Origin: Aeromicrobium sp.
GTDB taxonomy: Bacteria > Actinomycetota > Actinomycetes > Propionibacteriales > Nocardioidaceae
NCBI GenBank assembly: GCA_025965435.1
Contig: JAOPWZ010000022.1
Coordinates: 1 to 32,694, forward strand
Direction: 5' to 3'
Length of the DNA: 32,694 nt
In this document: in pieces, positions 14,522-25,357 of the stretch
Layout of the letters: every line of letters starts with the position of its first letter
Position numbering within the stretch: position 1 is the stretch's first letter
Notes under the pieces: generated by a model
Database searches by the model: none
What the model was told of the DNA's origin: nothing
Seen by the model: only the letters and a program-made list of their open reading frames with translations
Program-made: the position numbers and the translations under genes

Positions 14522-15330
14522 GCACGTCGATCGACACCCTCACGATGGCCCTCGACGGTGCCCGGGTCTTCGAGCTCGAGCACGACCGTTACGTCGGCGC
14601 ACCGATCTTCCCCGCTCACTGGCCGGGATTCGTCTACACCCTGCACCGCCACCACGAAGTGGTGGACGGCATCAGCCGCACGAGCGCTTCGGGCACCCTC
14701 ACGATGCAGGAGCACTCGGGCACGCACATCGACGCCCTGTGCCACCAGGCCATCGAGATGCAGATGTTCGGCGGAGTCCAGGTCACCCCCGCCGTGCAGA
14801 CGCCGCGTGGCTTCACCGAGCTCGGCGCCGAGACGATCCCGCCGATCCTGCGACGCGGTGTGCTGATCGACGTCGCCCGCTCGCACGGCGTCGACTGCCT
14901 GCCCCCCGGCTACCTGATCACGGCCGAGGACCTCGAGACCGCGGTCGCCGACCACGGCGTCGAGCTGCGCAGGGGGGACTGCGTGTTCGTCCGCACGGGC
15001 AACGGGGCACGGTACGAGGACGCCGACACCTACCTCGCCGGCGCGGGCGTCAGTCCCGAGGGCGCTCGCTGGCTCGCAGCCCGCGAGCCGTTCCTGTGCG
15101 GCGCCGACAACGTGGCCTTCGACCTGCCCGACCATGCCGATCCTGAGCTCGGGTCGCTGCCCTGTCACACGATCCTGATCGTCGAGGCGGGCATCTACAT
15201 CGTCGAGAACACCCAGCTCGAGCAGCTTGCTGCCGCGGGTGCGACGGAGTTCCTGTTCGTCTGCCTGCCCATGAAGCTGCAGGGAGTCACGGGTTCGCCC
15301 GTCCGCCCCGTCGCTCTCACCCTCGTCTGA
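14518..15330 (+). CDS. cyclase family protein (metal-dependent hydrolase), canonical form
   Basis: The 270-residue protein has the canonical motif EHSGTHIDALCH, with H66, H70, D72 and H76 as the expected metal and catalytic residues, plus GDCVFVRTGNG and ADNVAFD downstream. This places it with bacterial kynurenine formamidase / isatin hydrolase-type hydrolases, which open a cyclic or linear amide or ester with Zn or Mn. It starts at GTG 14518 overlapping the tautomerase stop. Unlike the cyclase-family protein at 13205, its metal motif is complete. The target bond is unknown; with the adjacent tautomerase a ring-opening step is likely. Confidence 0.87.
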   Translation: MSTSIDTLTMALDGARVFELEHDRYVGAPIFPAHWPGFVYTLHRHHEVVDGISRTSASGTLTMQEHSGTHIDALCHQAIEMQMFGGVQVTPAVQTPRGFTELGAETIPPILRRGVLIDVARSHGVDCLPPGYLITAEDLETAVADHGVELRRGDCVFVRTGNGARYEDADTYLAGAGVSPEGARWLAAREPFLCGADNVAFDLPDHADPELGSLPCHTILIVEAGIYIVENTQLEQLAAAGATEFLFVCLPMKLQGVTGSPVRPVALTLV

Positions 15331-15391
15331 CCCTCATCCCATCCAGCCGCACCCTGATGCAGCACCAACCGTATATAGAGGAGAAATCATC

Positions 15392-15808
15392 GTGACGCAC
15401 CTGTCCCTCGAACTGGCCGACAAGATCCTGGCCGCAGCCCTCGACAAGGCCCGTGAGATCTCGTCGCCGTCCTCGATCGCGGTTCTCGACGGTGGACGCG
15501 AGCTCGTCGCGTTCGCACGCCAAGACGGCGCGCTGCTTGCCAGCGTCGCCATCTCGCAGGCGAAGGCCTACACCTCGCGGTCGATGAACGCGCCCACCCA
15601 GGGCCTGCACGACCTGGTTCAGCCCGGCGCGCCCTTGTACGGTCTCGAGACCGTCCACCTCGCGGCTGGCCGCGCACTCGTCACCTTCGGAGGCGGCGTT
15701 CCGATCGTCGTCGGCGGCGAGGTCGTCGGTGCCGTCGGCGTCGCCGGCGGCAGCCCCGACCAGGACCACGAGATCGCCAGCGCCGGCGCTGCGGCCGCCG
15801 AAGGGTGA
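15392..15808 (+). CDS. GlcG/HbpS family protein
   Basis: The 138-residue protein matches the GlcG/HbpS family (PF03928): LDGGRELVAFARQDGALLASVAIS, AYTSRSM and the glycine-rich end FGGGVPIVVGGEVVGAVGVAGG. Members include the heme-binding HbpS and GlcG of glycolate operons, as well as subunits or helpers of diol dehydratases; the molecular role is often unclear. A good GAGGAG lies before GTG 15392. The 61-base gap before it has no clear promoter beyond a TATATA stretch, so it is probably cotranscribed with the cyclase gene. It overlaps the SDR gene by 4 bases. Confidence 0.85.
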   Translation: MTHLSLELADKILAAALDKAREISSPSSIAVLDGGRELVAFARQDGALLASVAISQAKAYTSRSMNAPTQGLHDLVQPGAPLYGLETVHLAAGRALVTFGGGVPIVVGGEVVGAVGVAGGSPDQDHEIASAGAAAAEG

Positions 15809-16581
15809 CCGACCACATGTCCGATCTTCGACAGCTGACCGGCAAACGGGTGGTGATGACCGGCGGTGCTGCCAACATCGGTCGCTCCAGCGCGGTTCTG
15901 CTGGCGCAGCACGGTGCGAGCCTGGTGATCGGCGACATCGACGAGTCCGGCGTCGCCGAGACCATCGAACAGATCGAGGCCGTCGGCGGCACCGCACAGT
16001 TCGTGCGCACCGACGTCACAAGCGAGGACGACATCAGGAACCTCGTCGGCACCGCCGCCGAGTCCCTCGGCGGGCTCGACGTCGGTTTCTTCAACGCCGG
16101 CCTCCAGAGGTCGGGTCAGGTCACGACGTTCGACGTCGCCGACTGGGACGCCCTGTTCAGCGTCAACCCCCGACACTGCTTCCTCGGGGCCAAGCACCTG
16201 GTGCCGCACCTCGAAGCCGCGGGCGGTTCGATCGTCTTCACCGCCTCGCTCGCCGCCATCAAGGGCGGGCCGGGCCTGACCGGCTACTCGGCGTCCAAGG
16301 GCGCCATCGTCGGGTTCAACAAGGCGCTCGCCGCGGAGCTCGCTCCCAACGGCATCCGCGTCAACACGATTTGTCCGGGGTGGATCGACACCCCGTTCAA
16401 CCAGCCTGCGATCGAGTTCATGGGGGGACGGGAATCGCAGGAGGAAGCCGTCAGGCAGGTCGTTCCGCTCGGGCGGCAGGGCTCACCTGACGAGATCGCC
16501 AGCGGAGTGCTCTACCTGGCCTCCGATGCGTCGTCGTACATGACGGGTCAGATCCTCGTCGTCGACGGCGGAGTCGCCTGA
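15805..16581 (+). CDS. SDR family oxidoreductase (SDR2)
   Basis: The 258-residue classical SDR has TGGAANIG (19-26), an NAG motif (FFNAGLQRSG) and the catalytic S147, Y160 and K164 (YSASK). The aspartate in GDID suggests an NAD preference. It starts at GTG 15805 by overlap; ATG 15817 is a possible alternative. It parallels SDR1 closely in the IQRSG/LQRSG, CPGWxDTPFNxPAI and SYMTGQ regions, so the two are paralogues within the cluster and probably handle related alcohols or ketones. It is followed by 64 bases and then the ABC transporter genes. Confidence 0.92.
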   Translation: MTDHMSDLRQLTGKRVVMTGGAANIGRSSAVLLAQHGASLVIGDIDESGVAETIEQIEAVGGTAQFVRTDVTSEDDIRNLVGTAAESLGGLDVGFFNAGLQRSGQVTTFDVADWDALFSVNPRHCFLGAKHLVPHLEAAGGSIVFTASLAAIKGGPGLTGYSASKGAIVGFNKALAAELAPNGIRVNTICPGWIDTPFNQPAIEFMGGRESQEEAVRQVVPLGRQGSPDEIASGVLYLASDASSYMTGQILVVDGGVA

Positions 16582-16645
16582 CGACTCACAGCACCACCCC
16601 ACCCATCCAGGATCGAACGTCCGCACGTCCTTTAAGGAGCACCGC

Positions 16646-18004
16646 ATGAAAATTCGCAGGAAAGACACCCCGAGCCAGACATTCAGCTTCCCGTCCGTCG
16701 ATGTCAGCCGCCGCAGCGTGCTGTTCGGCGCGGCGGCCATCGGTGGAGCGGCGGCTCTCGCCGCGTGCGGCGGAGGCGGGAGCGACAAGGGTTCGTCCGT
16801 GTCGACCGCCGGCGTCAACTCCGCTCAGGCCGACGGCCTCAACGCGATCTTCGGTCCCGGTGGCAAGGAGGGTGGCGTCGACGTGAAACTCGCGGCCGGC
16901 ATGATGCTCGCCGTCACCGGTCAGGGGTCGTTCTACGGCAAGGTCATGGGCAACGGCGCCAAGCTCGCTGCGTCGCAGATCAAGGCCGCCAAGGGGTTCA
17001 ACTACGACATCAGCATCGCCGACCACAAGAGCGGCGATGTGCCTGCCGCGCTCAGCGGGGTGCGTCAGCTGGTCACGCAGGACAAGATCCGCGTCCTGCA
17101 GACGTCCTTCGGCGCGCCGAGCGAGGCCATCGTCCCGCTCATCGCCCAGAACAAGCTGCTGTCGTTCAACGGTGGTGGCTCCAGCCCCGGCCAGGCCGGC
17201 AAGGAGTACCTCTGGCAGACCCGCATGATCTTCGGAGACGACCCCGCACCGGGCGGGCTCGCCTGGATCGCCAAGACCTACCCCGACGCCAAGAAGCTGG
17301 CCATCATTGGCACGCAAGAGAACGGTGTGGCGGGTGCCAAGACCATCGGGCCCGAGGCCTGGAAGAAGCTGACCGGCGGAACCGTCGTCGCCAACGAGCA
17401 GCACGACGTGGGCCTGACCGACTTCAGCTCGCTGGTGGCACGGGTCAAGGCCGCCGCGCCCGACGCCATCTTGACGTTCACCTACGGCGATGACGTGGGC
17501 TACCTGGTCAAGGCGATCCGCGAGGCCAAGATCGAGGTGCCCGTCATGGGCATCGAGTTCACCGAGCAGGGGGCCAAGATCGCTGGCGCCGCGTTCGACA
17601 CGTTCAACTTCGCGACGGACTTCTACAGTCCCGACAACGAGAACCCGTGGAACAAGATCTTCGTCGAGGGCCATCAAGCCGCGTACGGCGAGCCCCCGGA
17701 GTACTACGGGGCCAACTACTACGAGCAGGTCTTCTTCTACTGGGAGCTCGTGCGTCGTGTCATCGCCGCAGGCGGCGACCCGACCGACACCGATGCGCTG
17801 CAGAAGGCGCTGATCGACAACCCGGTGTTCAAGTCGCTCTACGGTGGCGACGCGCAGACGGCGGGCGAGGTGACCTTCAACCCGGAGGACCACACGATCT
17901 CCAAGCCGATGGGTGTGTTCAAGGTTGTGGGTGGCAAGCCTGAGAAGGTCGCCGACATCGTCAAGGTCTCCTCGACCGCCGACCCTGCGACGGCGCTGGT
18001 CTGA
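16646..18004 (+). CDS. ABC transporter substrate-binding protein, Leu/Ile/Val-type, Tat lipoprotein
   Basis: The 452-residue protein has a twin-arginine signal, SRRSVLF with R22-R23, a hydrophobic run and a lipobox LAAC with C41, so it should be exported folded by Tat and lipid-anchored. The mature part is a type I periplasmic-binding fold (for example LAAGMMLAVTGQGSFYGKVM and YYGANYYEQVFFYWELV) of the branched-chain amino acid binding class, which also binds aromatic and other organic acids. AAGGAG precedes ATG 16646. It leads a complete importer gene set, and its ligand is probably the substrate of the cluster. Confidence 0.92.
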   Translation: MKIRRKDTPSQTFSFPSVDVSRRSVLFGAAAIGGAAALAACGGGGSDKGSSVSTAGVNSAQADGLNAIFGPGGKEGGVDVKLAAGMMLAVTGQGSFYGKVMGNGAKLAASQIKAAKGFNYDISIADHKSGDVPAALSGVRQLVTQDKIRVLQTSFGAPSEAIVPLIAQNKLLSFNGGGSSPGQAGKEYLWQTRMIFGDDPAPGGLAWIAKTYPDAKKLAIIGTQENGVAGAKTIGPEAWKKLTGGTVVANEQHDVGLTDFSSLVARVKAAAPDAILTFTYGDDVGYLVKAIREAKIEVPVMGIEFTEQGAKIAGAAFDTFNFATDFYSPDNENPWNKIFVEGHQAAYGEPPEYYGANYYEQVFFYWELVRRVIAAGGDPTDTDALQKALIDNPVFKSLYGGDAQTAGEVTFNPEDHTISKPMGVFKVVGGKPEKVADIVKVSSTADPATALV

Positions 18005-18032
18005 TCCTGATGAGTGCACTTGGAAGGCCGAC

Positions 18033-18908
18033 ATGGACCTGAACCTCCTGGCCCAGCTCACCGTTTCCGGCGTCGTCGTGGGTTCTTCCTATGCACTCCT
18101 CGGTGTGAGCTTCGGAATCATCTACGCCACGACCAAGATCTTCCACCTGGCTCATGCGGTGTCGTTCGCCGCGGCGGCCTACGGGGCGGTGTGGGCGTCC
18201 TCGAGTCTCGGGCTCGGGTTCGCTCTCGCCCTGGTGGTCGGTCTGGTCGTGGGGCTTGCCTTCGGCGTGATGATCGAGCTGGTCTTCTACCGCCCGATGC
18301 GCAACAAGGACGCGACGCTGTTGTCGATCTTCCTCGTGTCGCTCGGCATCAGCGTCGCGTTCCCCAACCTGCTCCAGCTGGCATTCGGTCCTGACAACAG
18401 AACGCTGGAGCGTCCCGGCAACCCCATCTACGAGCTCGGGCCGGTCACGATCACACGGGTCGACGTCATCGGCACGGTGCTGATCTGGCTGCTGATCGCG
18501 GCAGTCACGACGTTCATCGTCAAGACCCGCTTCGGTCGCTCCATCACGGCGATGCGCACCAACCCCGTCATGGCCGAGGCCGTCGGCATCGACAGCAAGC
18601 GCGTCTTCACGGTGGTGTTCGTGATCGGATCGGCACTCGTGGCCGTCGCGAGTCTCATCCAGACGTCGAAGGGCGTCGCGACACCCAACATGGGTCTGCA
18701 GCCGACGTTGATCGGCTTCATCGCGGCGTTTCTCGGCGGCATCGGCTCACTGTGGGGTGCTGCCCTCGGCGGACTCGCGCTGGGCCTGCTCAGCAGCTGG
18801 AGCGCACTGTGGCTCCAGGTCGACTACGGCCCGGTCGTGGTCTTCGGTGTCATGTTCCTCATCCTGCTGGTCCGCCCACAGGGTCTACTCGGCAAGGCGG
18901 CCGTCTGA
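18033..18908 (+). CDS. branched-chain amino acid-type ABC transporter permease (LivH)
   Basis: The 291-residue integral membrane protein has many hydrophobic helices. It has the LivH hallmarks GVVVGSSYALLGVSFGIIYATT at the N-terminus and FGRSITAMRTNPVMAEAVGI, the cytoplasmic EAA-like loop, near residue 170. Its C-terminus, VRPQGLLGK, is typical. ATG 18033 is chosen 28 bases after the binding-protein stop; an in-frame start further upstream would lie inside that gene. It overlaps the next permease gene by one base. It forms the membrane channel with the fused LivM domain encoded next. Confidence 0.92.
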   Translation: MDLNLLAQLTVSGVVVGSSYALLGVSFGIIYATTKIFHLAHAVSFAAAAYGAVWASSSLGLGFALALVVGLVVGLAFGVMIELVFYRPMRNKDATLLSIFLVSLGISVAFPNLLQLAFGPDNRTLERPGNPIYELGPVTITRVDVIGTVLIWLLIAAVTTFIVKTRFGRSITAMRTNPVMAEAVGIDSKRVFTVVFVIGSALVAVASLIQTSKGVATPNMGLQPTLIGFIAAFLGGIGSLWGAALGGLALGLLSSWSALWLQVDYGPVVVFGVMFLILLVRPQGLLGKAAV

Positions 18909-20682
18909 TGAGCTACTACGCAGATATCGGGATCACCATCTTGATCCTGATGACCTTGGCGGTGTCGCTGAACCTGCTGCTGGGGTATGCCGGCCGGGTG
19001 TCGATGGCGCACGCGATCTTCTTCGGCATCGGCGGCTTCACGGCCGCCCGCCTCACGCTCCCGACGAAGGAGGAGCTCGGAGGCGTGGCGACATCCGGTC
19101 TGCAGACCGGTGCCGGCTGGAGCTGGGTCTGGGCCTTGGTCGTCGCGATCGTCGTCGCCTTCCTGGCGGCGCTCCTCATCTCGCTGCCGGCCGTGCGGCT
19201 CGTGCGTGGCGAGTACCTGATCCTGCTGACACTGGCCTTCCAGCTGGTGGCCAACCAGCTGATGGGTGTGCTCAAGAACGTCACAGGCGGCCCGTTCGGG
19301 TTGTCGGGCATCCCGTCCATGACCATCGGCGACAAGGTGCTGTTCCTGCCAGAGGAGGTCTTCTGGGTCTTCCTGGTCGCCGCGGTCGTCTCGATCGCTA
19401 TCTGCTGGGGACTCGGCGAGTCGCCGTTCGGGCGGCTGCTCAAGGGGCTGCGGGAGCACGACACGGCCGTCGCCAGCGTCGGCAAGAACCCGGTCGTCCC
19501 GGAGCTGCTGGCCTTCAGCATCAGTGCCGCGATAGCCGGTGGGGTGGGCGCGCTCGCCGCGTTCTACTACGGCTCGGTCGTCCCTAGCAACTACACGTTG
19601 ACCTTCTCGATCCTGATCGTGTCGGTCGTCGTCCTGGGTGGCATCGGCAACCTGACGGGCACCGTCGTCGGCGCCATCATCCTGGGTCTGCTCGAGCCGA
19701 TGCTGCGCAAGTGGTTCGGTGACGGGGCCATCCCGTGGCAGGCTGTCATCTACGGTGCCGCGCTGGTGCTGATGATGAGGATCCGTCCGCAAGGGCTCAT
19801 CCCCGAGGGCAAGGGCCTGATCCGCAGGCGGCGCGGGCGTCGTCCGGAGGCCGAGGTCCCGACGGAAGCGGAGGCGCTCGAGCGTCTCTCGCACCGCGAT
19901 GACGGCGCCGACACCTCGGCCGCCTTGGGTATGCCCATCGTCGAGGTGCACGACCTGCAGAAGAGCTTCGGCGGGCTCAAGGCCGTCAACGGGGCCACCT
20001 TCACGCTCGAGCAGGGCAAGGTCACGGCATTGATCGGTCCGAACGGCGCCGGCAAGACGACGATCTTCAACATGATCTGCGGAAGCATCGAGGCCGACAC
20101 CGGCACCGTGAGGCTGCGCGGTGAAGACGTCACCGGTGAGGCGCCGTACAAGATGGCTCGGCGAGGCTTGGCCCGTTCGTTCCAGGACGTGCGGGTGTGC
20201 CAGCGGCTGTCGGCGCTCGACAACGTGGCGATGGGCGTGCCGGACCAACCCGGCGAGCGGGTCAGCCAGCTGATCCTGCGGCCGCTCAGGACCCGCAGGG
20301 TCGAGCAGGAGGTCCGGGCCAAGGCGCTCGACTGCCTGGCACTGCTCGGCATCGCGTCCCAGGCCGACGTGCTGGTGAGCGACCTGTCGTACGGCGACCA
20401 GAAGCTCGTGGCGATCGCACGACTGCTGGCCACCGGCTGCGACGTGCTCCTGCTCGACGAGCCCACCAGCGGCGTCGACCCGGCGAGCGTCGAGAAGGTC
20501 ATCGCCGGCATCGGCCGGCTGAGAGCCCTCGGGCACACGGTGTGCCTCGTGGAGCACAGCGTGCACTTTGTGCAGCGGCTCGCCGACCGCGCCGTGTTCC
20601 TCGACCAGGGCACCGTGATCGCCGAGGGCACCGTGGACGAGCTGATGAACCGCCGTGAACTGGCCGAACTCTACTTCGGGAC

Positions 20683-20686
<4 letters not shown>
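18908..20686 (+). CDS. fused ABC transporter permease and ATP-binding protein (LivM-LivG)
   Basis: The 592-residue polypeptide joins two proteins usually encoded separately. Residues about 1-310 are a LivM permease (LAVSLNLLLGYAGRVSMAHA, the GLREHDTAVASVGKNP loop, IRPQGLIP). A charged linker of about 40 residues rich in Arg and Glu follows. Residues about 345-592 are a LivG ATPase with Walker A GPNGAGKTT, signature SDLSYGDQK and Walker B LLLDEPTSGVD. The reading frame is continuous, so this is a true fusion and not a missed stop. It would give a fixed permease-to-ATPase ratio with LivF as the second ATPase. Confidence 0.92.
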
Positions 20687-21428
<742 letters not shown>

Positions 21429-21429
<1 letters not shown>

Positions 21430-22612
21430 TGGCACCCACCATCGTCGTCGGCGGCGGCATCGTGGGCCTGGCCGTGGCCCGCGCGCTCCAGGACCTCAGG
21501 CCCGACCAGCCGGTCGTGGTCCTGGAGAAGGAGACGCAGGTCGCCGCCCACCAGACCGGGCACAACTCCGGCGTCATCCACTCCGGTCTGTACTACAAGC
21601 CGGGCAGCCTCAAGGCCCGCCTGGCCGTCACCGGCGCGGAGCAGATGAAGCAGTACTGCGAGGCGAACGGCATCACCTACGACGTCCCGGGCAAGCTTGT
21701 CGTGGCGTCGTCGGATCGAGAGCTCGCGCAGCTCGACCGGTTGCTCGGGATCGGACGTGAGAACGGCGTCCCGGTGCGCATGGCCGAACCGGGGGAGATC
21801 GAGGAGCGTGAGCCCGAGATCCGGGTCAGGGCGGCGCTGGTCGTCGACTCGACCGGGCGGGTCAACTACCGGGACGTCGCGGCGTCGTTGGCCCGCGACG
21901 TGCGGAACCGGGGCGGCGAGATCCGTCTGGGAGTCGCCGTCTCCTCCGTGACGACGGCTGGCTCGGGTGCCGTCGTCCATACGTCCGCCGGTGACGTCGA
22001 GGCCGAGCGCGTCGCGGTGTGCGGCGGCCTCCACGCCGATCGCATCGCGCGTGCCTCCGGGATCGATCCGGGCGTGCGGATCCTGCCTTTCCGAGGTGAG
22101 TACAGCGAGCTGTTGCCCGACCGGGCCTGGCTCGTGAAAGGCCTGGTCTATCCCGTCCCCGATCCCGATCTGCCGTTCCTCGGGGTACACCTGACGCGTG
22201 GCATCGACGGGGTCGTCCACATCGGGCCCAACGCGGTGCCCGCGCTGGCCCGTGAGGGCTACACCTGGTCGGCGATCTCGCCGCGTGACCTCTGGGACTC
22301 GCTCACGTACCGCGGATCCTGGAGGCTCGCTCGCCGCTACGGCAGGATCGGCGCCCAGGAGATGGCACGGTCGCTGGCGGGACGAGCGCTGGTCAAGGCA
22401 GCGCAGGAGATGTTGCCGCCGTTGCAGGTGGCCGACGTGCGCAAGTCGATGGCAGGCGTCCGCGCCCAAGCCGTCGCCCGCGATGGCAGCCTCGTCGACG
22501 ACTTCATGTTCAAGCGCTCGGGACCGACCTTGCACGTGCTGAACGCGCCGTCGCCGGCAGCCACCGCCTGTCTGCCCATCGGGGCGCACATCGCGCAGGA
22601 GCTGTACCGGTC

Positions 22613-22616
<4 letters not shown>
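21429..22616 (+). CDS. lhgO: L-2-hydroxyglutarate oxidase
   Basis: The 395-residue FAD protein has the N-terminal IVVGGGIVGLAVARAL, the family-specific TGHNSGVIHSGLYYKPGSLK, and the later FRGEYSEL, IGPNAVPALAREGY and SPAATACLPIG motifs. Together these are characteristic of LhgO / L2HGDH, which oxidises L-2-hydroxyglutarate to 2-oxoglutarate and passes electrons to the respiratory chain. It starts at ATG 21429 overlapping the livF stop. In this cluster it may instead act on a substituted 2-hydroxydicarboxylate from the pathway. It overlaps the dehydratase gene by 4 bases. Confidence 0.88.
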
Positions 22617-24329
<1,713 letters not shown>

Positions 24330-24337
<8 letters not shown>

Positions 24338-24409
24338 CGCGCCGTTCCGCCGTGCGGTACAGGGAGTGATCTAATGAGCACACGACGCCGGGTGGTTCGG
24401 TGGTCCTAG
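24330..24409 (+). other. two tiny overlapping reading frames between the dehydratase and IclR genes
   Basis: ATG 24330, inside the dehydratase stop region, opens a 14-codon frame (MTDAPFRRAVQGVI) ending at TAA 24374. A TAATG junction then opens an 11-codon frame, MSTRRRVVRWS, ending at TAG 24409. The first has no clear ribosome-binding site beyond GAGGGA. They could be a remnant of a deleted gene, a leader peptide pair or chance. No function is claimed. Confidence 0.25.
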
Positions 24410-24424
24410 CGAAGGGTGTCCGAC

Positions 24425-25192
24425 GTGTCAGACGATGGATCGATCACGTCGGTGGAGCGAGCCCTGGGCCTGCTCGAGGCACTGCTCGAGGGGCCCGCCG
24501 GCGCCACGACGTTGGCTGCCACGCTCGACGTCAGCAAGGCCACGGCCTTCCGCCTCGCCCGCACGCTCCAGGCTCGCGGTTACGTCATCCAGCTCGACGA
24601 CACCCGATACGCCCTCGGTCCGCGATGCCTGGTCCTGTCGGCCTGGGCCTACGACCACATCGACATCCGTCGTGACCTGCGCTGGGCGGAGGAGGAGCTC
24701 AGCGAGCGGACCAACGAGACGATCCTCCTGACGGTCATCTCCGGTCGCGAGGCGGTGTGCATCGACTCCATCCCGTCCAACCACTCCGTCCTGTCGGTGG
24801 CGACCGTCGGCGAGATCTGGCCCATGCACGCCTGCTCGGCGGGGCTCGCGTACCTGGCCGAGGACCCGGCCACCGCCGACGCGTACCTGCAGAAAGACCT
24901 CGTGGCTCCCACGCCGCACACCATCACCGAGCCCGGCGAATTGCGCCGCCTGATCGCCGACGTGCGCTCACAAGGTTACGCCGTCAACCGTTCGTACTGG
25001 CGCGAGGACGTCGCCTCGGTGGGCGCCCTGGTGCACGACGCCGGCGGCCGGGCCATCGCCGCGCTGAGTGTCATGCTGCCGGAGTTCAGGCTCGACGCAG
25101 TCGGGGTCGAGGCACTCTCCGAGATCGTCCTGGACGTGACCGGGCGAGCCAGCGAGCGTCTCGGGTATCGGTCAGCCAGTCACCAGCGGTGA
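24425..25192 (+). CDS. IclR family transcriptional regulator
   Basis: The 255-residue protein has an N-terminal winged helix (SVERALGLLEALLEG, then the recognition helix region SKATAFRLARTLQARGYV). It has a C-terminal IclR effector domain with HACSAGLAYLAE and the closing REDVASVGALVHDAGGRAIAALSV. IclR proteins commonly control aromatic, sugar-acid or glyoxylate catabolism. GTG 24425 is preferred because GAAGG lies eight to nine bases upstream; GTG 24416 would leave no spacing. It is last in operon III and just upstream of the operon IV promoter, so control of operons III and IV is plausible. Confidence 0.9.
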   Translation: MSDDGSITSVERALGLLEALLEGPAGATTLAATLDVSKATAFRLARTLQARGYVIQLDDTRYALGPRCLVLSAWAYDHIDIRRDLRWAEEELSERTNETILLTVISGREAVCIDSIPSNHSVLSVATVGEIWPMHACSAGLAYLAEDPATADAYLQKDLVAPTPHTITEPGELRRLIADVRSQGYAVNRSYWREDVASVGALVHDAGGRAIAALSVMLPEFRLDAVGVEALSEIVLDVTGRASERLGYRSASHQR

Positions 25193-25357
25193 GCCCGCAT
25201 CAACGCGACGAGACGTTGTCCCGACACCTGTGCGGTCGGCTCATTAAGGATCGTCTGTTCCGTTTTTCGTAAGAGGGTTGCGTCAGACGAAACCCTGGCC
25301 TATCTTTACGTGGTGCAAGTCACAGTCGGTGACTGCACCTCCTAGGAGAGGTCGCCC
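25193..25357. promoter_or_regulatory. control region upstream of operon IV
   Basis: This 165-base noncoding stretch has a promoter candidate, TTGCGT (25278-25283), 17 bases and TATCTT (25301-25306). A long inverted repeat (25312-25339) follows just downstream, and then a ribosome-binding site AGGAGAGG (25344-25351) before ATG 25358. I see no convincing terminator after the IclR gene. Confidence 0.5.
25312..25339 (+). repeat. inverted repeat, candidate operator or 5'-leader hairpin of operon IV
   Basis: The left arm GGTGCAAGTCAC and right arm GTGACTGCACC are complementary over 11 bp with one extra A on the left, around the 5-base centre AGTCG. It lies about six bases after the -10 box and five bases before the ribosome-binding site. 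It could be a repressor site covering the start point or a hairpin in the mRNA leader that affects translation. It does not resemble the other candidate operators in the window. Confidence 0.5.
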
